A stretch of 64,000 nucleotides of DNA from CAZCVI01 sp964502145 (GTDB lineage Bacteria > Acidobacteriota > Aminicenantia > UBA2199). Both the position numbers and the translations under genes were made by a program. The stretch is from the NCBI GenBank assembly GCA_964502145.1, contig CAZCVI010000035.1, positions 1 to 64,000 of the forward strand. The letters are read 5' to 3'. Under the pieces are notes generated by a model. It saw nothing but the letters and a program-made list of their open reading frames with translations. It searched no databases and had not been told where the DNA came from. Below, in pieces: positions 1-8,868 of this stretch (position 1 is its first letter; the number at the start of each line of letters is the position of its first letter).

Positions 1-100
1 AATGAATTCATTGGCAATTGAACGATGGGGTTGGTTTTTTAATGAATTCATTGGCAATTGAACGGTGGGGTTGGTTTTTTAATGAATTCATTGGAAACAG
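1..100. repeat. 40-bp direct tandem repeat, 2.5 copies
   Basis: Positions 1-40 and 41-80 are the same 40-bp unit with one difference (position 25 a versus g), and 81-100 starts a third copy that diverges after about 15 bp. Each unit begins with AATGAATTCATT, a palindrome, and ends in a run of T. The left edge is cut by the window, so the array may be longer. No gene is seen in it. Confidence 0.9.
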
Positions 101-123
101 TAGCCACGGGTTGGATTCTATCA

Positions 124-249
124 AGTTTCAGAAAAAACTGGACTTACTGGACTTACTGGACATTCTGGACTTACTGGACAAGCTTGAAAAATAAAAGGTC
201 TTGTTAAGTCCAGTTAGTCCAGAATGTCCAGTAAGTCCAGTAAGTCCAG
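124..249. repeat. Dispersed hairpin repeat of 9-bp TGGAC units (copy 1)
   Basis: The left arm (138-186) consists of 9-bp units beginning TGGAC, and the right arm (200-249) is its near-perfect reverse complement, so the RNA could form a stem of roughly 45 bp. The left flank contains TTTCAGAAAAAACTG, which recurs beside the copy at 36.3 kb. Five related copies lie elsewhere in the window. The role is unknown; the position is just past the 3' end of the S46 peptidase gene. Confidence 0.85.
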
Positions 250-291
250 CGTGCCACGGTTATCCGTGGTTAGGGGGGAGGGGAAAAAAAC

Positions 292-323
292 AGCAGAAGG
301 CCCAATCGGACCTTCTGCTTTTT
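292..323. terminator. Bidirectional intrinsic terminator
   Basis: A 9-bp perfect stem (AGCAGAAGG / CCTTCTGCT, 10-nt loop) is followed by T on the plus strand and by a T-run on the minus strand (AAAAAAA at 284-290). It lies 37 bp beyond the stop codon of the minus-strand S46 peptidase gene, which it most likely terminates. Confidence 0.8.
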
Positions 324-359
324 AAAAATATAAACAAATTTATATCGGTTATTACTCGC

Positions 360-2501
360 CTATTTAACGCCCATTTCTTTTAAAATATTTTCTGCATTGG
401 CCAGTTTTTCAGCAATAAACATGACGTAACGGATATCCACGGAGATGGAACGTTGCATTTTATCGTCATACTGCCAATCACCGGTCATGGCTTCATAGTT
501 GCCGTCAAAAAGGATACCTACCAATTCGCCCTTGTGATTAAGGACGGGGCTGCCGCTGTTGCCACCAGTGCTATCAACTTTATGGGTATAAGCAATAGGC
601 ACAGTGTTTAACACGGGATCCGACCATTGACCGAAATCCTTGTTTTTATAAAGCTCTTTTAACTTTGCAGGCATATCAAAAGGCTCTTTGCCAGTGTCTT
701 TTTCTAACATGCCCTGGAGGGTGGTAAAAGGTTTATACGAAACCGCATCCCGTGGGTCATAGCCTGCGACCTCACCCAAAGAAAAACGGATGGTGCGGTT
801 AGCATCGGGGTACAAATTCTGACCATGCCACGCATACAGCGCATCCACATATTTTCTGCGCAACTCGTCAAGAGTATTATTGGCTTTGCGCATATTCTCC
901 CTGACAATTTCCCGTTCCGGGTAAAGACTCTTTGTCATTTGAATAAAAGGATCGTTTAATGCTTCCAACTCTTTTACTGATTTCTTTTCCAAGCTCTGGG
1001 CAAATTTCACATCTTTAAACTGGCTTTTTTCATAGGCTTCGTCGACAAATTGTTCGATGGTCTTGGTCTTATCATTGAAGATATAATCCAACCCTTTAAT
1101 CCGCTGCCCTTCTGGTAATGCGGCGACCATCTTTAATCCTTTTACCATCATTGCCTTATCTGCGGGTTCATACACTGCCATATACGTAAATTGAAGACGA
1201 CTGACAAACCGTTTATTATCGGTTTCTGAGAAATTAGCATCCTGGAGTTTTAGTGGTTTTTCCCGTTCGCGGGCCGTGATGTAGAACCATGATGCTGTGC
1301 TAGGTATTGTCCCCATTAAACGTGCGGCTATGCCAAAAACATTATCCCGTTCGCGGGTTTTGGCCATTTCATCGTGCTGTAGTTTGATTTTATCCAGCAC
1401 ATCGCCATATTGTGCAAACAGTTTGGGGTCTTTTTTCAAAAAAGCCATCAACTCGTTTTCATAATCCAGTTTCTTTTGCAAGAAGTTGGTGCGTAACATG
1501 CCATCGACATTGCCCTGGTAATTTTTCATTGCATTGTTTAGACCTTTGGTAAGGCCCGCGACTTTCATTTTAGCGATCATGCTGTCACCAGCGAATTTGT
1601 CGTTGAGATCAATGACTTCTTTCATCAACTTGATACGATCTGGATAAGTATGATTAAACCATTCGTCCACGGTGGCGGCTGTCAGATAGCGGGTAGTATT
1701 ACCGGGATAGCCGATAATAAAAGTTTGATCCCCTTCTTTTAGAGGTTCCGTAGGGAGTTTCAGCCAGAATTTTGGTTTATAGGGAACATTGGTTTTGTCA
1801 TATTTCCGACCCGTGCCATCTGGGGCCATGTATACGCGCATAAAAGAAAAATCACCGGTATGACGGGTCCACATGAAATTATCAATCTCACCGCCATAAT
1901 TTCCCACGGATAGCGGTGGTACATAAACCACACGCACATCATCAAACCGTTTGTGGACATACAAGATGTATTGTTTGCCGTTAAACATTTTGCCTATCGT
2001 GGCAGAAATATCGGTTTTACCTTTCTCGATTTTCTCTTCCATTTCTTTCATTTTCAAATCAATGGCCTTATTACGTTTAACTACATCCAGAATTTTATCA
2101 AAAGCGACAAAATCGGCGGTCACATCTTGAAAGGATTGGAGCACTTCTGCGGAATAACCGGGTGCTTCGATCTCCTCGGCATTGGTCCGCGCCAAAAAGC
2201 CATTGGTAAGGAAGTCGGTACCACCGGTAGAAGCACGCTGCACTGCTCCGTATGCGACATGGTGATTGGTCAGCAGTAATCCCTGAGAACTGACAAATTC
2301 GGCGGTTCCTCCGCCTAACAAAACCACGGCATCGGTAATACAAGGTTTAGTAGGATTGTAAATATCATCGACACTCACGGTTATGCCTTTCTTGGCCAGT
2401 TCCAAATTCTTGAGCTGGCTTAACATCCACATACCCTCTTCTGCGGAAATGAAGAGGCTAAAACTCAATAACACCATTAAGCCCATCATAATCTTTTTCA
2501 T
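360..2501 (-). CDS. S46 family dipeptidyl-peptidase (DPP7-like), exported
   Basis: The 713-aa product has an N-terminal signal peptide (about residues 1-20) and the S46 serine peptidase layout. The catalytic His is in LTNHHVAYG, the Asp in GGEIDNFMW and the Ser in GGNSGSP near residue 650. These enzymes remove dipeptides from oligopeptides in the periplasm and feed asaccharolytic or peptide-fermenting metabolism. The residue 18 positions after the catalytic Ser is Gly (FDGN), as in DPP7, rather than the Arg of DPP11, so hydrophobic P1 preference is inferred. The start is supported by AAGGAGAATGA just upstream of ATG 2501. It is transcribed alone and followed by a strong terminator. Confidence 0.93.
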   Translation of the reverse strand: MKKIMMGLMVLLSFSLFISAEEGMWMLSQLKNLELAKKGITVSVDDIYNPTKPCITDAVVLLGGGTAEFVSSQGLLLTNHHVAYGAVQRASTGGTDFLTNGFLARTNAEEIEAPGYSAEVLQSFQDVTADFVAFDKILDVVKRNKAIDLKMKEMEEKIEKGKTDISATIGKMFNGKQYILYVHKRFDDVRVVYVPPLSVGNYGGEIDNFMWTRHTGDFSFMRVYMAPDGTGRKYDKTNVPYKPKFWLKLPTEPLKEGDQTFIIGYPGNTTRYLTAATVDEWFNHTYPDRIKLMKEVIDLNDKFAGDSMIAKMKVAGLTKGLNNAMKNYQGNVDGMLRTNFLQKKLDYENELMAFLKKDPKLFAQYGDVLDKIKLQHDEMAKTRERDNVFGIAARLMGTIPSTASWFYITAREREKPLKLQDANFSETDNKRFVSRLQFTYMAVYEPADKAMMVKGLKMVAALPEGQRIKGLDYIFNDKTKTIEQFVDEAYEKSQFKDVKFAQSLEKKSVKELEALNDPFIQMTKSLYPEREIVRENMRKANNTLDELRRKYVDALYAWHGQNLYPDANRTIRFSLGEVAGYDPRDAVSYKPFTTLQGMLEKDTGKEPFDMPAKLKELYKNKDFGQWSDPVLNTVPIAYTHKVDSTGGNSGSPVLNHKGELVGILFDGNYEAMTGDWQYDDKMQRSISVDIRYVMFIAEKLANAENILKEMGVK

Positions 2502-2622
2502 TCATTCTCCTTCTTACATCATTATAATTAATTTAGTTAATTTAGTGTTTTAACCATTTAACGATTATCATACGAATTTTTTACCGGGAAAGTTTCGGGG
2601 GTGATACTCCCCTACTTCGATA

Positions 2623-3711
2623 TCAAAGGTGGTCACTATAGAATTTTTTCCTGATGTCAATCAGCAATTGGTTGATTTCATTTTTATCTGGTTCGTCAGG
2701 TAAATTGCAGTTCTTATAGAGTTGTTCGATTTCTATGACCCGTGCCTCAGCTTTTTCTACCAGATCGTTGTATAAGAATTTGCCTTGCCTAATTTCCAAT
2801 AATGGGTCGCGGTTGGGTCTTTTCACGATAATTTCGCCGGTTCTGGCAATTTCTTCGGCCATGTCTAATAAGCGGAAAGTATGCATCATGTTTTTAGCGT
2901 CATAATTTTTGCCATGGGCAATCGTATCTTTATACCGGTTCTCATTTCTTTTATTCACCCAATCCCAGTACTCATTGTGATCCCGGCAATACTTGGAATA
3001 AGCCTCTTTATTAAAGCTCATAATACCCACGGGCTTTTTTCCTTTGGGGATATGACTCAAAGAAACACCATTGGCGTCCTCTTTTCTGATAATTCCCCTG
3101 AATCCGGATGTGGGTTCAGTGGCAGAATGGGCAGTGGTGTTGTCATGGAAGATAGCGTATACATCTTTCATATGGGCGATATTAACCAGTCCGCAATGCT
3201 CCTGTTTAAAACGGTTTAATTCAAGCCATTGTGGCAATGGGATGGAACCGTGATCTTTGACGACATAACAAAAATCAAGGACGGTCAATCGTTCTTCGGC
3301 CATGGGGTTGAGGATTTTTTTATTCAAGCCCTTGGCGCGTTTGATCTGTGAAAAAGCATAACCGGCAAAGGTTGAATGGCACAGTTTGCTGAGGAACAAT
3401 CGCGGGTGCAATGCATCAAACAAAGGGTGTTTATATAAAATACATGCCGCAGGCATAGCCAGTAATTCGAGCATGCCGGGATTATTGACAGATAGCAGTT
3501 CAAAAAAACGTTTTAACTCATAAAACACAATATCATTGGATTCATTTTGCACTTGCTTGACATATTCAAGACCATAGAATAAATCGCGGGGCAATACGAA
3601 GACACCTTTGATATCAGTATCAGAACCGGGTAAATCGAGTCCATAGGCTTTACTACCAGCAATGCATTTGAGAAGGAGGTGGTGGGGATGTTCCATATCT
3701 GCTAGTTTCAT
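2623..3711 (-). CDS. RlaP/YcgL-type nucleotidyltransferase (PF10127-like)
   Basis: The 362-aa protein opens with the polymerase-beta nucleotidyltransferase signature GSKAYGLDLPGSDTDIKGVF (residues 19-38), typical of the YcgL/RlaP family (COG3541, PF10127). Such proteins have been linked by comparative genomics to RNA repair; the substrate is not established. The C-terminal 100 residues are helical and charged. It is the second gene of a two-gene minus-strand operon with another member of the same family 31 bp upstream. No clear ribosome binding site precedes ATG 3711; the region contains a short repeated GAAACGATAAT. Family assignment is firm, function is not. Confidence 0.8.
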   Translation of the reverse strand: MKLADMEHPHHLLLKCIAGSKAYGLDLPGSDTDIKGVFVLPRDLFYGLEYVKQVQNESNDIVFYELKRFFELLSVNNPGMLELLAMPAACILYKHPLFDALHPRLFLSKLCHSTFAGYAFSQIKRAKGLNKKILNPMAEERLTVLDFCYVVKDHGSIPLPQWLELNRFKQEHCGLVNIAHMKDVYAIFHDNTTAHSATEPTSGFRGIIRKEDANGVSLSHIPKGKKPVGIMSFNKEAYSKYCRDHNEYWDWVNKRNENRYKDTIAHGKNYDAKNMMHTFRLLDMAEEIARTGEIIVKRPNRDPLLEIRQGKFLYNDLVEKAEARVIEIEQLYKNCNLPDEPDKNEINQLLIDIRKKFYSDHL

Positions 3712-3742
3712 TATCGTTTCATTATCGTTTCATCATCCGTAC

Positions 3743-4507
3743 TCATAGGGTGATAATGCCTCTGAAAAAAAGGTCTAGTTTGCTGGTATCCTTTTTTTTC
3801 GTAGTCAAGCTATTGGCAATAGCGTGGCATCTGGCGTATTGGGTGTCGAAGAATTCTTGAATCACAGGAATGGACCGGATTCGTTCTCCTTCCGGGGCCA
3901 GTTTCTTTTTTTTTAATAGTTGGACGATTTCTTTGAGCACGTGTGGGTGGTCTTCTACCACTACCAGCAGTTGGCGAAACTCCATGGGAGGAATGTCGCA
4001 GGTATCGGCAATCCACATGGCAGCCAGGAGGGGTCTTAATATATAAAAGTAAGCTTTGATTTTGATTTCACCATCATGAAACCCGGCCAGCAATGTTTTT
4101 TTACTCAGTCCCAGGTAATGATGGATGGCTTTTTTGGGGTTAAAGTACTCCGCGGCCAAATCATAAAAATTTTTTCGAAAAGTATTTCGATCTATATAAA
4201 CTACCGGGGATTGCAACCATTCAAAAATAGCGGCATTGGAATAATATAACAAGCTCAATGCTTTTTTAATATCCCAGCCGCCGAAATCCAATTCATCGAC
4301 AACGGGATACTCGATAAAGTCAGGTTTGGTTTCTATAGAGAGGTAAGAGTTGATCGGTCTGTTATAGATAAACCTCACATCATAATCGCTGTCTGGGGAA
4401 TCAAAACCCCATGCCCGGCTGCCGGATTCGCAAGCGAAATGGATGGTAATCCCCTCGACTCTTTCAATCCGTTCAATTTCCTGTTGTATCCGTTGTTTTT
4501 TAGTCAC
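3743..4507 (-). CDS. RlaP/YcgL-type nucleotidyltransferase, second paralogue
   Basis: The 254-aa product carries CESGSRAWGFDSPDSDYDVRF (N-terminal 25-45), the same nucleotidyltransferase active-site motif as its downstream neighbour but in a shorter protein. A GTG start at 4507 is chosen because AGGAG lies 8 nt upstream. The two paralogues differ strongly in sequence, so this is an old pair, not a recent duplication. Adjacent RlaP-type pairs occur in other bacteria. Any RNA ligase partner expected for an RNA-repair operon is missing here. Confidence 0.8.
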   Translation of the reverse strand: MTKKQRIQQEIERIERVEGITIHFACESGSRAWGFDSPDSDYDVRFIYNRPINSYLSIETKPDFIEYPVVDELDFGGWDIKKALSLLYYSNAAIFEWLQSPVVYIDRNTFRKNFYDLAAEYFNPKKAIHHYLGLSKKTLLAGFHDGEIKIKAYFYILRPLLAAMWIADTCDIPPMEFRQLLVVVEDHPHVLKEIVQLLKKKKLAPEGERIRSIPVIQEFFDTQYARCHAIANSLTTKKKDTSKLDLFFRGIITL

Positions 4508-4686
4508 TGCTGTACTCCTATTATCCGGTAGTTCCCATATTTTGATCGCAACACTGCGATTATACCAGAAACAATTTTTTTTTGCACTGGAAAATTCTTG
4601 GGAATAAATAAAACCATTTCCGATTTTATTTCGTTATGAATAATGTGATATGATGTTTAAAAAAATTTAAATGCAGGAGGCTGTAC

Positions 4687-4890
4687 ATGGTAAAATTCTT
4701 GATCTGGTTGGTGGTATTATTTTTCTTTTGGCCTATCGCCCTTTTGGCGCTGATTCTTTATCCTATTGTGTGGATACTGACGATTCCTTTCCGGTTATTG
4801 GGCATTGCGGTGGACGGCGTGTTTGAACTGATACGGGCCGTTTTTATGTTCCCCGCCCGGCTTCTAGGCGGCGGCAGAGCGAGGAATTAA
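4687..4890 (+). CDS. Small hydrophobic membrane protein, unknown
   Basis: The 67-aa product is almost entirely hydrophobic, with two likely membrane helices (residues 4-35 and about 38-60) and a short basic tail (GGGRARN). A good ribosome binding site, GCAGGAGGC, precedes the ATG. The stop codon abuts the start codon of the next gene, so the two are translationally coupled. I do not recognise a family; a peptide of this kind could help anchor or export its partner, but nothing shows that directly. Confidence 0.7.
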   Translation: MVKFLIWLVVLFFFWPIALLALILYPIVWILTIPFRLLGIAVDGVFELIRAVFMFPARLLGGGRARN

Positions 4891-5346
4891 ATGAAAAAAT
4901 TCGCGATGTTTTTTCTGTTGATTTTTTTATGTTCACCCTTTTTCCTGCACGCTTCATCCTATTTTCCAACCTGGTTGATTGGCGCTTGGCAAGGGAAGAC
5001 GGGTGATGGAACATATTATGAAAGCTGGACAAAAACGGATGACTTTAAATTGGTTGGCAGTGCCTACCTTGTCAAGGATGGCAAAAATGTCTTAATTGAA
5101 ACTCTGCAAATCGAAACTATTGGCAGCCACACGGTATACATCGCTTCCGTCAATGATAGTGCCCCGGTTCTGTTTACTCTCAAACCCCAAAGGGTGGATA
5201 ATGAATGGGTGTTTGAAAATACAGAGCATGATTTCCCGCAACGGATTATTTATACAAAAAAGACACCCACCACCCTGGTGGCTCGCGTGGAAGGTCTTCA
5301 AGAAGGAAAGATGGGTTCGGAAGAGTTTGTTTTAGAAAAGAAATAG
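4891..5346 (+). CDS. DUF6265-like exported lipocalin-type protein
   Basis: The 151-aa product has a signal peptide (residues 1-21, MKKFAMFFLLIFLCSPFFLH) and a compact beta-rich domain. The stretches LIGAWQGKTGDG, YIASVNDSAP and ENTEHDFPQRIIY match the DUF6265 pattern. The function of that family is unknown, though the fold is thought to resemble small lipid-binding barrels. The gene starts immediately after the stop of the small membrane-protein gene and ends before a long hairpin shared with a converging gene. Confidence 0.75.
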   Translation: MKKFAMFFLLIFLCSPFFLHASSYFPTWLIGAWQGKTGDGTYYESWTKTDDFKLVGSAYLVKDGKNVLIETLQIETIGSHTVYIASVNDSAPVLFTLKPQRVDNEWVFENTEHDFPQRIIYTKKTPTTLVARVEGLQEGKMGSEEFVLEKK

Positions 5347-5370
5347 GGGGAAACAATTTTAGAAAACATA

Positions 5371-5410
5371 CTCCGGTAGGAGGAGAGCGACTCTCTTCCT
5401 CCTACCGGAG
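5371..5410. terminator. Long hairpin between converging genes
   Basis: CTCCGGTAGGAGGAGAG pairs with CTCTTCCTCCTACCGGAG across a 5-nt loop, giving a stem of about 17 bp. It lies between the plus-strand DUF6265-like gene (ends 5346) and the minus-strand Rho_N-like gene (ends 5446). There is no clean U-tract on either side, so it may act as a transcription barrier or mRNA 3'-end protector rather than a classic terminator. Confidence 0.7.
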
Positions 5411-5445
5411 ATAGCCTATCAAATATAACTTATCCTATATAATCT

Positions 5446-5763
5446 TTAAACCACCGCTTTATGAAGTTTTCGTTTCAAACGATGGATAGCGTCCAGAGTA
5501 AACCTGAGTTGCACCGCATCACGGGCAGCCGTGACTTCGGTGCGTTTTTTCTTCAATACTTTAATCTGGGCCTTAATCTGCGCCTTGTTTTGGACTACCG
5601 CGACATGGTGCTCACGCATGTCGATTTTTAAAGTGTCACAAATTTCTTTCAGGAGATGCTCTTTGTTCATCTGGGTGTAACCATGAATGTTGGGTATTCC
5701 TTTGGCTATCTCCCGTAAATCATTGACCGTTTTTTTCTTTAGCTCCAGAAATGTATAACTCAT
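5446..5763 (-). CDS. Small Rho N-terminal-like domain protein
   Basis: The 105-aa product begins MSYTFLELKKKTVNDLREIA, followed by a helix-extended-helix segment resembling the SAP-like N-terminal domain of transcription termination factor Rho (Rho_N). A basic coiled-coil-like tail (KAQIKAQIKVLKKKR onward) follows. The start at 5763 is chosen over an upstream in-frame ATG at 5847 because GGAGGAATGAAGTT directly precedes it. A nucleic-acid-binding role is inferred from the domain and the many basic residues. Confidence 0.75.
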   Translation of the reverse strand: MSYTFLELKKKTVNDLREIAKGIPNIHGYTQMNKEHLLKEICDTLKIDMREHHVAVVQNKAQIKAQIKVLKKKRTEVTAARDAVQLRFTLDAIHRLKRKLHKAVV

Positions 5764-5924
5764 AACTTCATTCCTCCTTTTTTTTTCTACCATAAATAGA
5801 GGAAATTTTATCCTAAAATTAATCTTAAAGCAACCCTTTTTCTGCAAAAAAAAAAGGAAAAATTTTTTTTCCTATTCCCGTTTTCTGGAAACAGCCAGGG
5901 GCGACGTTTTTTTTTAAATAGTAT

Positions 5925-5953
5925 TTTACTATCCTCTCTGAATATATTATAAT
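5925..5953 (+). promoter_or_regulatory. Sigma70-type promoter for the subtilase gene
   Basis: TTTACT (5925-5930), 17 bp, TATAAT (5948-5953). It lies 38 bp upstream of the subtilase start codon and leaves room for the GACGGAGGA ribosome binding site. By pattern only. Confidence 0.6.
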
Positions 5954-5991
5954 GGTATTTTGAAGATATATTAACAGACGGAGGAAAAAAA

Positions 5992-7746
5992 ATGCGCATG
6001 CAAAAAGGACGAATGGTCTCGGTAGCATTGGGGTTCTTAATAGCTTCAACCATATGGCTGACCGGTGCCCAGATTAAGAATGATAACACGTTTAATTATA
6101 ATGCACTGTTGGAAACAGCGATAGAAAAAGGGTTGGTGCGGGTAATTGTGGAGATGAATGTACCAGACATGGAACAGCTCACCTCTGTTTCTACGAATTA
6201 CAAAACCGGTGAGGCACAAAAAGCCTCGGTCCAGTATGCTCTTGATGCAGACCTGGCATTGGATAAGGCTATTTCTCAAAAAAGAAATGAAGTACTCCAG
6301 CAATTGAACGGCACAGAATATCATGTAAATAGGTCCTATTCAACCGTTCCAGCCATTGCAATATCTTGCACGCCGGAAGCACTCCAACGTTTAATATCAG
6401 CTTCTGGAGTTCTGCGCGTACTGGAAGACAAGGCGATGCCACTACCAAAGACTGAACAAATAATAGAAACCAGTTTGGCTGAACCGGATAAACCTATGTT
6501 AAACCGTTCAACAGAGATCGTGGGGGCGAATGTGGCGTGGAGTTTGGGGTATGCAGGCCAAGGTTGGTATGTGGCGGTTCTGGACACCGGGATTTATCGC
6601 AATCATGACATGTTCCGCAGCAAAAACATTGTGGAACAGTGTTATTCTTTAGGCGAAGATGAGGGCTACGGTGGTTATGGAGACTGTCCCAATGGCAGAT
6701 CGGAAATGTCCGGTCTCGGCGCGGCAGCCCATTACCAACTCCGCTTTAACCATGGCACCCACGTTTCTGGAATTGCAGCCGGGAACGACTTGGGTTCCCA
6801 TTTCGGCGTCGCCAAGGATGCCGGTATTATCGCGGTTCAGGTTTTCAGTTATTTTCATTCAGAAGATGACGTGATGAGTTGGAGTTCCGATCAACTCAAA
6901 GGTTTGGAGTATATTTATTTGCTCAGAAACACTTACAATATCGCCGCCGTGAATATGAGTCTGGGTGGTGGTTATTATACCGATTTCTGCAATTATTCCT
7001 CGCTGACTAACGCCATTCAAAACTTGAAAGCAGTGGGTATTGCCACGGTGATTGCTTCAGGCAATGACGCCAATTGCGACGGCATCAGCGCCCCAGGCTG
7101 TATTCAATCCGCTATCGCGGTCAATGGAACAAATAAAGTGGATGAAGAATACTACTGGGGAAACTGGAGTAATTTAATGGTATCGCTGATGGCTCCCGGG
7201 CAATCTATTAATTCTGCCGTGACTTCCAGTTCCAGCAGTTACGCGTCATATTCCGGCACTTCCATGGCCACTCCGCACGTGACTGGTGCCTGGGCCATTC
7301 TGAAAAGCTTCGCAGGAAACCTGTCAGTCGATGAAATCCTAAAACTTTTTAAAGATACCGGGACCATGATCTCCAGTATCCACTGCCCCGGAAATACACC
7401 GAAACCCAGGATCAATATCGGGGATGCACTAATGACTCTGTTTAGAGTCGCTCCCCCAGTGAATGCTTCCGGTACACAGCAAAGGAACAAAACGTTCCTA
7501 CAAGTTGAATTTATCAATGTGCTGTCCTGGCAAGATAACCCTCTCAATGCCAATAGAGAAATCATCCATTACCGGGTATACAAGTTGAATGATAACCAGC
7601 TATCCCTTCTGAGTGAGATGCCCCCCACCACTCACACGTACTGGCATCGCGGTGTCGGAGAACGGGTAACCACCCAATACGCCTTCTCCACCGTCGACAA
7701 TAAAGGCGAAGAAAGTCCCCTCAACTATTATACTCTCACTTTATAA
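5992..7746 (+). CDS. Secreted subtilisin-like S8 serine protease
   Basis: The 584-aa preproprotein has a signal peptide (about 1-26), an inhibitor-I9-like propeptide (about 35-145) and a peptidase S8 domain. The catalytic triad is visible as Asp in VAVLDTGI, His in NHGTHVSGIAAG and Ser in SGTSMATPHVTG; the oxyanion Asn sits in ASGND. The C-terminal 110 residues look like a beta-sandwich (fibronectin-III-type) domain. GACGGAGGA precedes ATG 5992; a second in-frame ATG is at 5998. It probably degrades extracellular or periplasmic protein. The gene stands alone with its own promoter. Confidence 0.93.
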   Translation: MRMQKGRMVSVALGFLIASTIWLTGAQIKNDNTFNYNALLETAIEKGLVRVIVEMNVPDMEQLTSVSTNYKTGEAQKASVQYALDADLALDKAISQKRNEVLQQLNGTEYHVNRSYSTVPAIAISCTPEALQRLISASGVLRVLEDKAMPLPKTEQIIETSLAEPDKPMLNRSTEIVGANVAWSLGYAGQGWYVAVLDTGIYRNHDMFRSKNIVEQCYSLGEDEGYGGYGDCPNGRSEMSGLGAAAHYQLRFNHGTHVSGIAAGNDLGSHFGVAKDAGIIAVQVFSYFHSEDDVMSWSSDQLKGLEYIYLLRNTYNIAAVNMSLGGGYYTDFCNYSSLTNAIQNLKAVGIATVIASGNDANCDGISAPGCIQSAIAVNGTNKVDEEYYWGNWSNLMVSLMAPGQSINSAVTSSSSSYASYSGTSMATPHVTGAWAILKSFAGNLSVDEILKLFKDTGTMISSIHCPGNTPKPRINIGDALMTLFRVAPPVNASGTQQRNKTFLQVEFINVLSWQDNPLNANREIIHYRVYKLNDNQLSLLSEMPPTTHTYWHRGVGERVTTQYAFSTVDNKGEESPLNYYTLTL

Positions 7747-7755
7747 TTAACCCCC

Positions 7756-7837
7756 CTGGATTCACCGCCAACTTAATGGGAAGAATGGGAATGATGGGAC
7801 TTATGGTACTCTCAAAGATTTGGTGGTGAATTTAGGC
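7756..7837. repeat. Dispersed element with inverted ends and 9-bp units (copy 2)
   Basis: The left end GGATTCACCGCCAA and right end TTTGGTGGTGAATTT are an imperfect inverted repeat. Between them lie 9-bp units of the form ATGGGANNN. The end sequence recurs beside the copies at 11.0 and 36.3 kb, so this is a divergent member of the TGGAC hairpin family. Confidence 0.6.
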
Positions 7838-7849
7838 CCCATATCAGGA

Positions 7850-7878
7850 TTGACGGATAGCGGTTTATTTGGTACTAT
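7850..7878 (+). promoter_or_regulatory. Leaderless-type promoter of rfaE1
   Basis: TTGACG (7850-7855), 17 bp, TACTAT (7873-7878), then only 6 nt before ATG 7885. No Shine-Dalgarno sequence is present, so transcription probably starts at or next to the start codon. Confidence 0.7.
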
Positions 7879-7884
7879 TAAAAG

Positions 7885-8868
7885 ATGAAAAACGGTTTAA
7901 AAAAAATAATTAAAAGTTTTAAGAATAAACGGATCATCGTGTGGGGTGATTTCATTCTGGATGAATATATTTTTACCACCACCAGCCGAATCTCCAGGGA
8001 AGCACCCGTATTGGTAACCGAATTCGAGTCCAATATATTCAGGCTTGGCGGGGCAGGGAATGTCGTTATGAATATAAAATCCCTGGGCGCCATACCAATC
8101 CCTGTCGGATTCATCGGTAACGATGCCGATGGTCAAACATTAAAGAATATCCTGGAAAAGAGTGCCATTATCACGGACCACATGATTGGTCTGGAGGCTT
8201 ATCGGACCCCGAAAAAAAGCCGCATCCTGTCAGGTGGCGAAAATACCAAGAAGCAACAGGTCTTACGCATTGATACGTTAAATAAATCAGGCATCAATCC
8301 CGCTTCCTACGAGAACATCGCCGGGGTTCTGGCGCGGCTATTGGCAAACAGCGACATCTTGATTATTTCCGATTATCTCTTCCAATCCGTGATTCCCTCC
8401 GTGCAGAAAAAACTACGGGAAACGTTCCCAGACAAAACATTTATCATTGATTCACGAAACAATTTGTCCAAATTCAAAGATATTTCCATAGCCACACCCA
8501 ATGAACCGGAAATAAAAAAACTTTTTCCAGGCAAGACTTTTTTGCAGGAAAGTGATTTTTATCATGCGGGTCGTGAACTCTTAGAACGGTTGAATGCCAG
8601 GGGTATCATTATCAAGCGGGGCCACAAAGGCATGATTATTTTTGAAAAGAACATCGAACCCAGGGTGATGGACATCCACGGTTCAGCCGATATCGTTGAT
8701 GTTACCGGAGCTGGGGACACCGTTATTTCTGTTCTCAGTTTGTCATTATCTACTGGTGCCGATTTATATTCGTCCGCCGCTCTCGCCAATATTGCCGCCG
8801 GATTTGTCGTGATGAAAGAAGGTGCTTACCCTATCAATATGGGAGAATTGGAAAATGAGCTTGAATAA
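7885..8868 (+). CDS. rfaE1: D-glycero-beta-D-manno-heptose-7-phosphate kinase
   Basis: The 327-aa protein is a PfkB/ribokinase-family kinase with the signature DVTGAGDTV near residue 272 and the N-terminal glycine-rich GDFILDEYIF and FRLGGAGNV segments typical of RfaE domain I. It phosphorylates heptose-7-phosphate at C1 in ADP-heptose synthesis for lipopolysaccharide or glycoconjugates. In E. coli this domain is fused to the adenylyltransferase; here the two are separate genes that overlap by 14 bp. The start codon is fixed by a promoter whose -10 box ends 6 nt upstream. Confidence 0.92.
   Translation: MKNGLKKIIKSFKNKRIIVWGDFILDEYIFTTTSRISREAPVLVTEFESNIFRLGGAGNVVMNIKSLGAIPIPVGFIGNDADGQTLKNILEKSAIITDHMIGLEAYRTPKKSRILSGGENTKKQQVLRIDTLNKSGINPASYENIAGVLARLLANSDILIISDYLFQSVIPSVQKKLRETFPDKTFIIDSRNNLSKFKDISIATPNEPEIKKLFPGKTFLQESDFYHAGRELLERLNARGIIIKRGHKGMIIFEKNIEPRVMDIHGSADIVDVTGAGDTVISVLSLSLSTGADLYSSAALANIAAGFVVMKEGAYPINMGELENELE

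Noticed and set aside
201..383. 60-aa ORF
   Set aside because: It translates the TGGAC hairpin and terminator and overlaps the peptidase 3' end.
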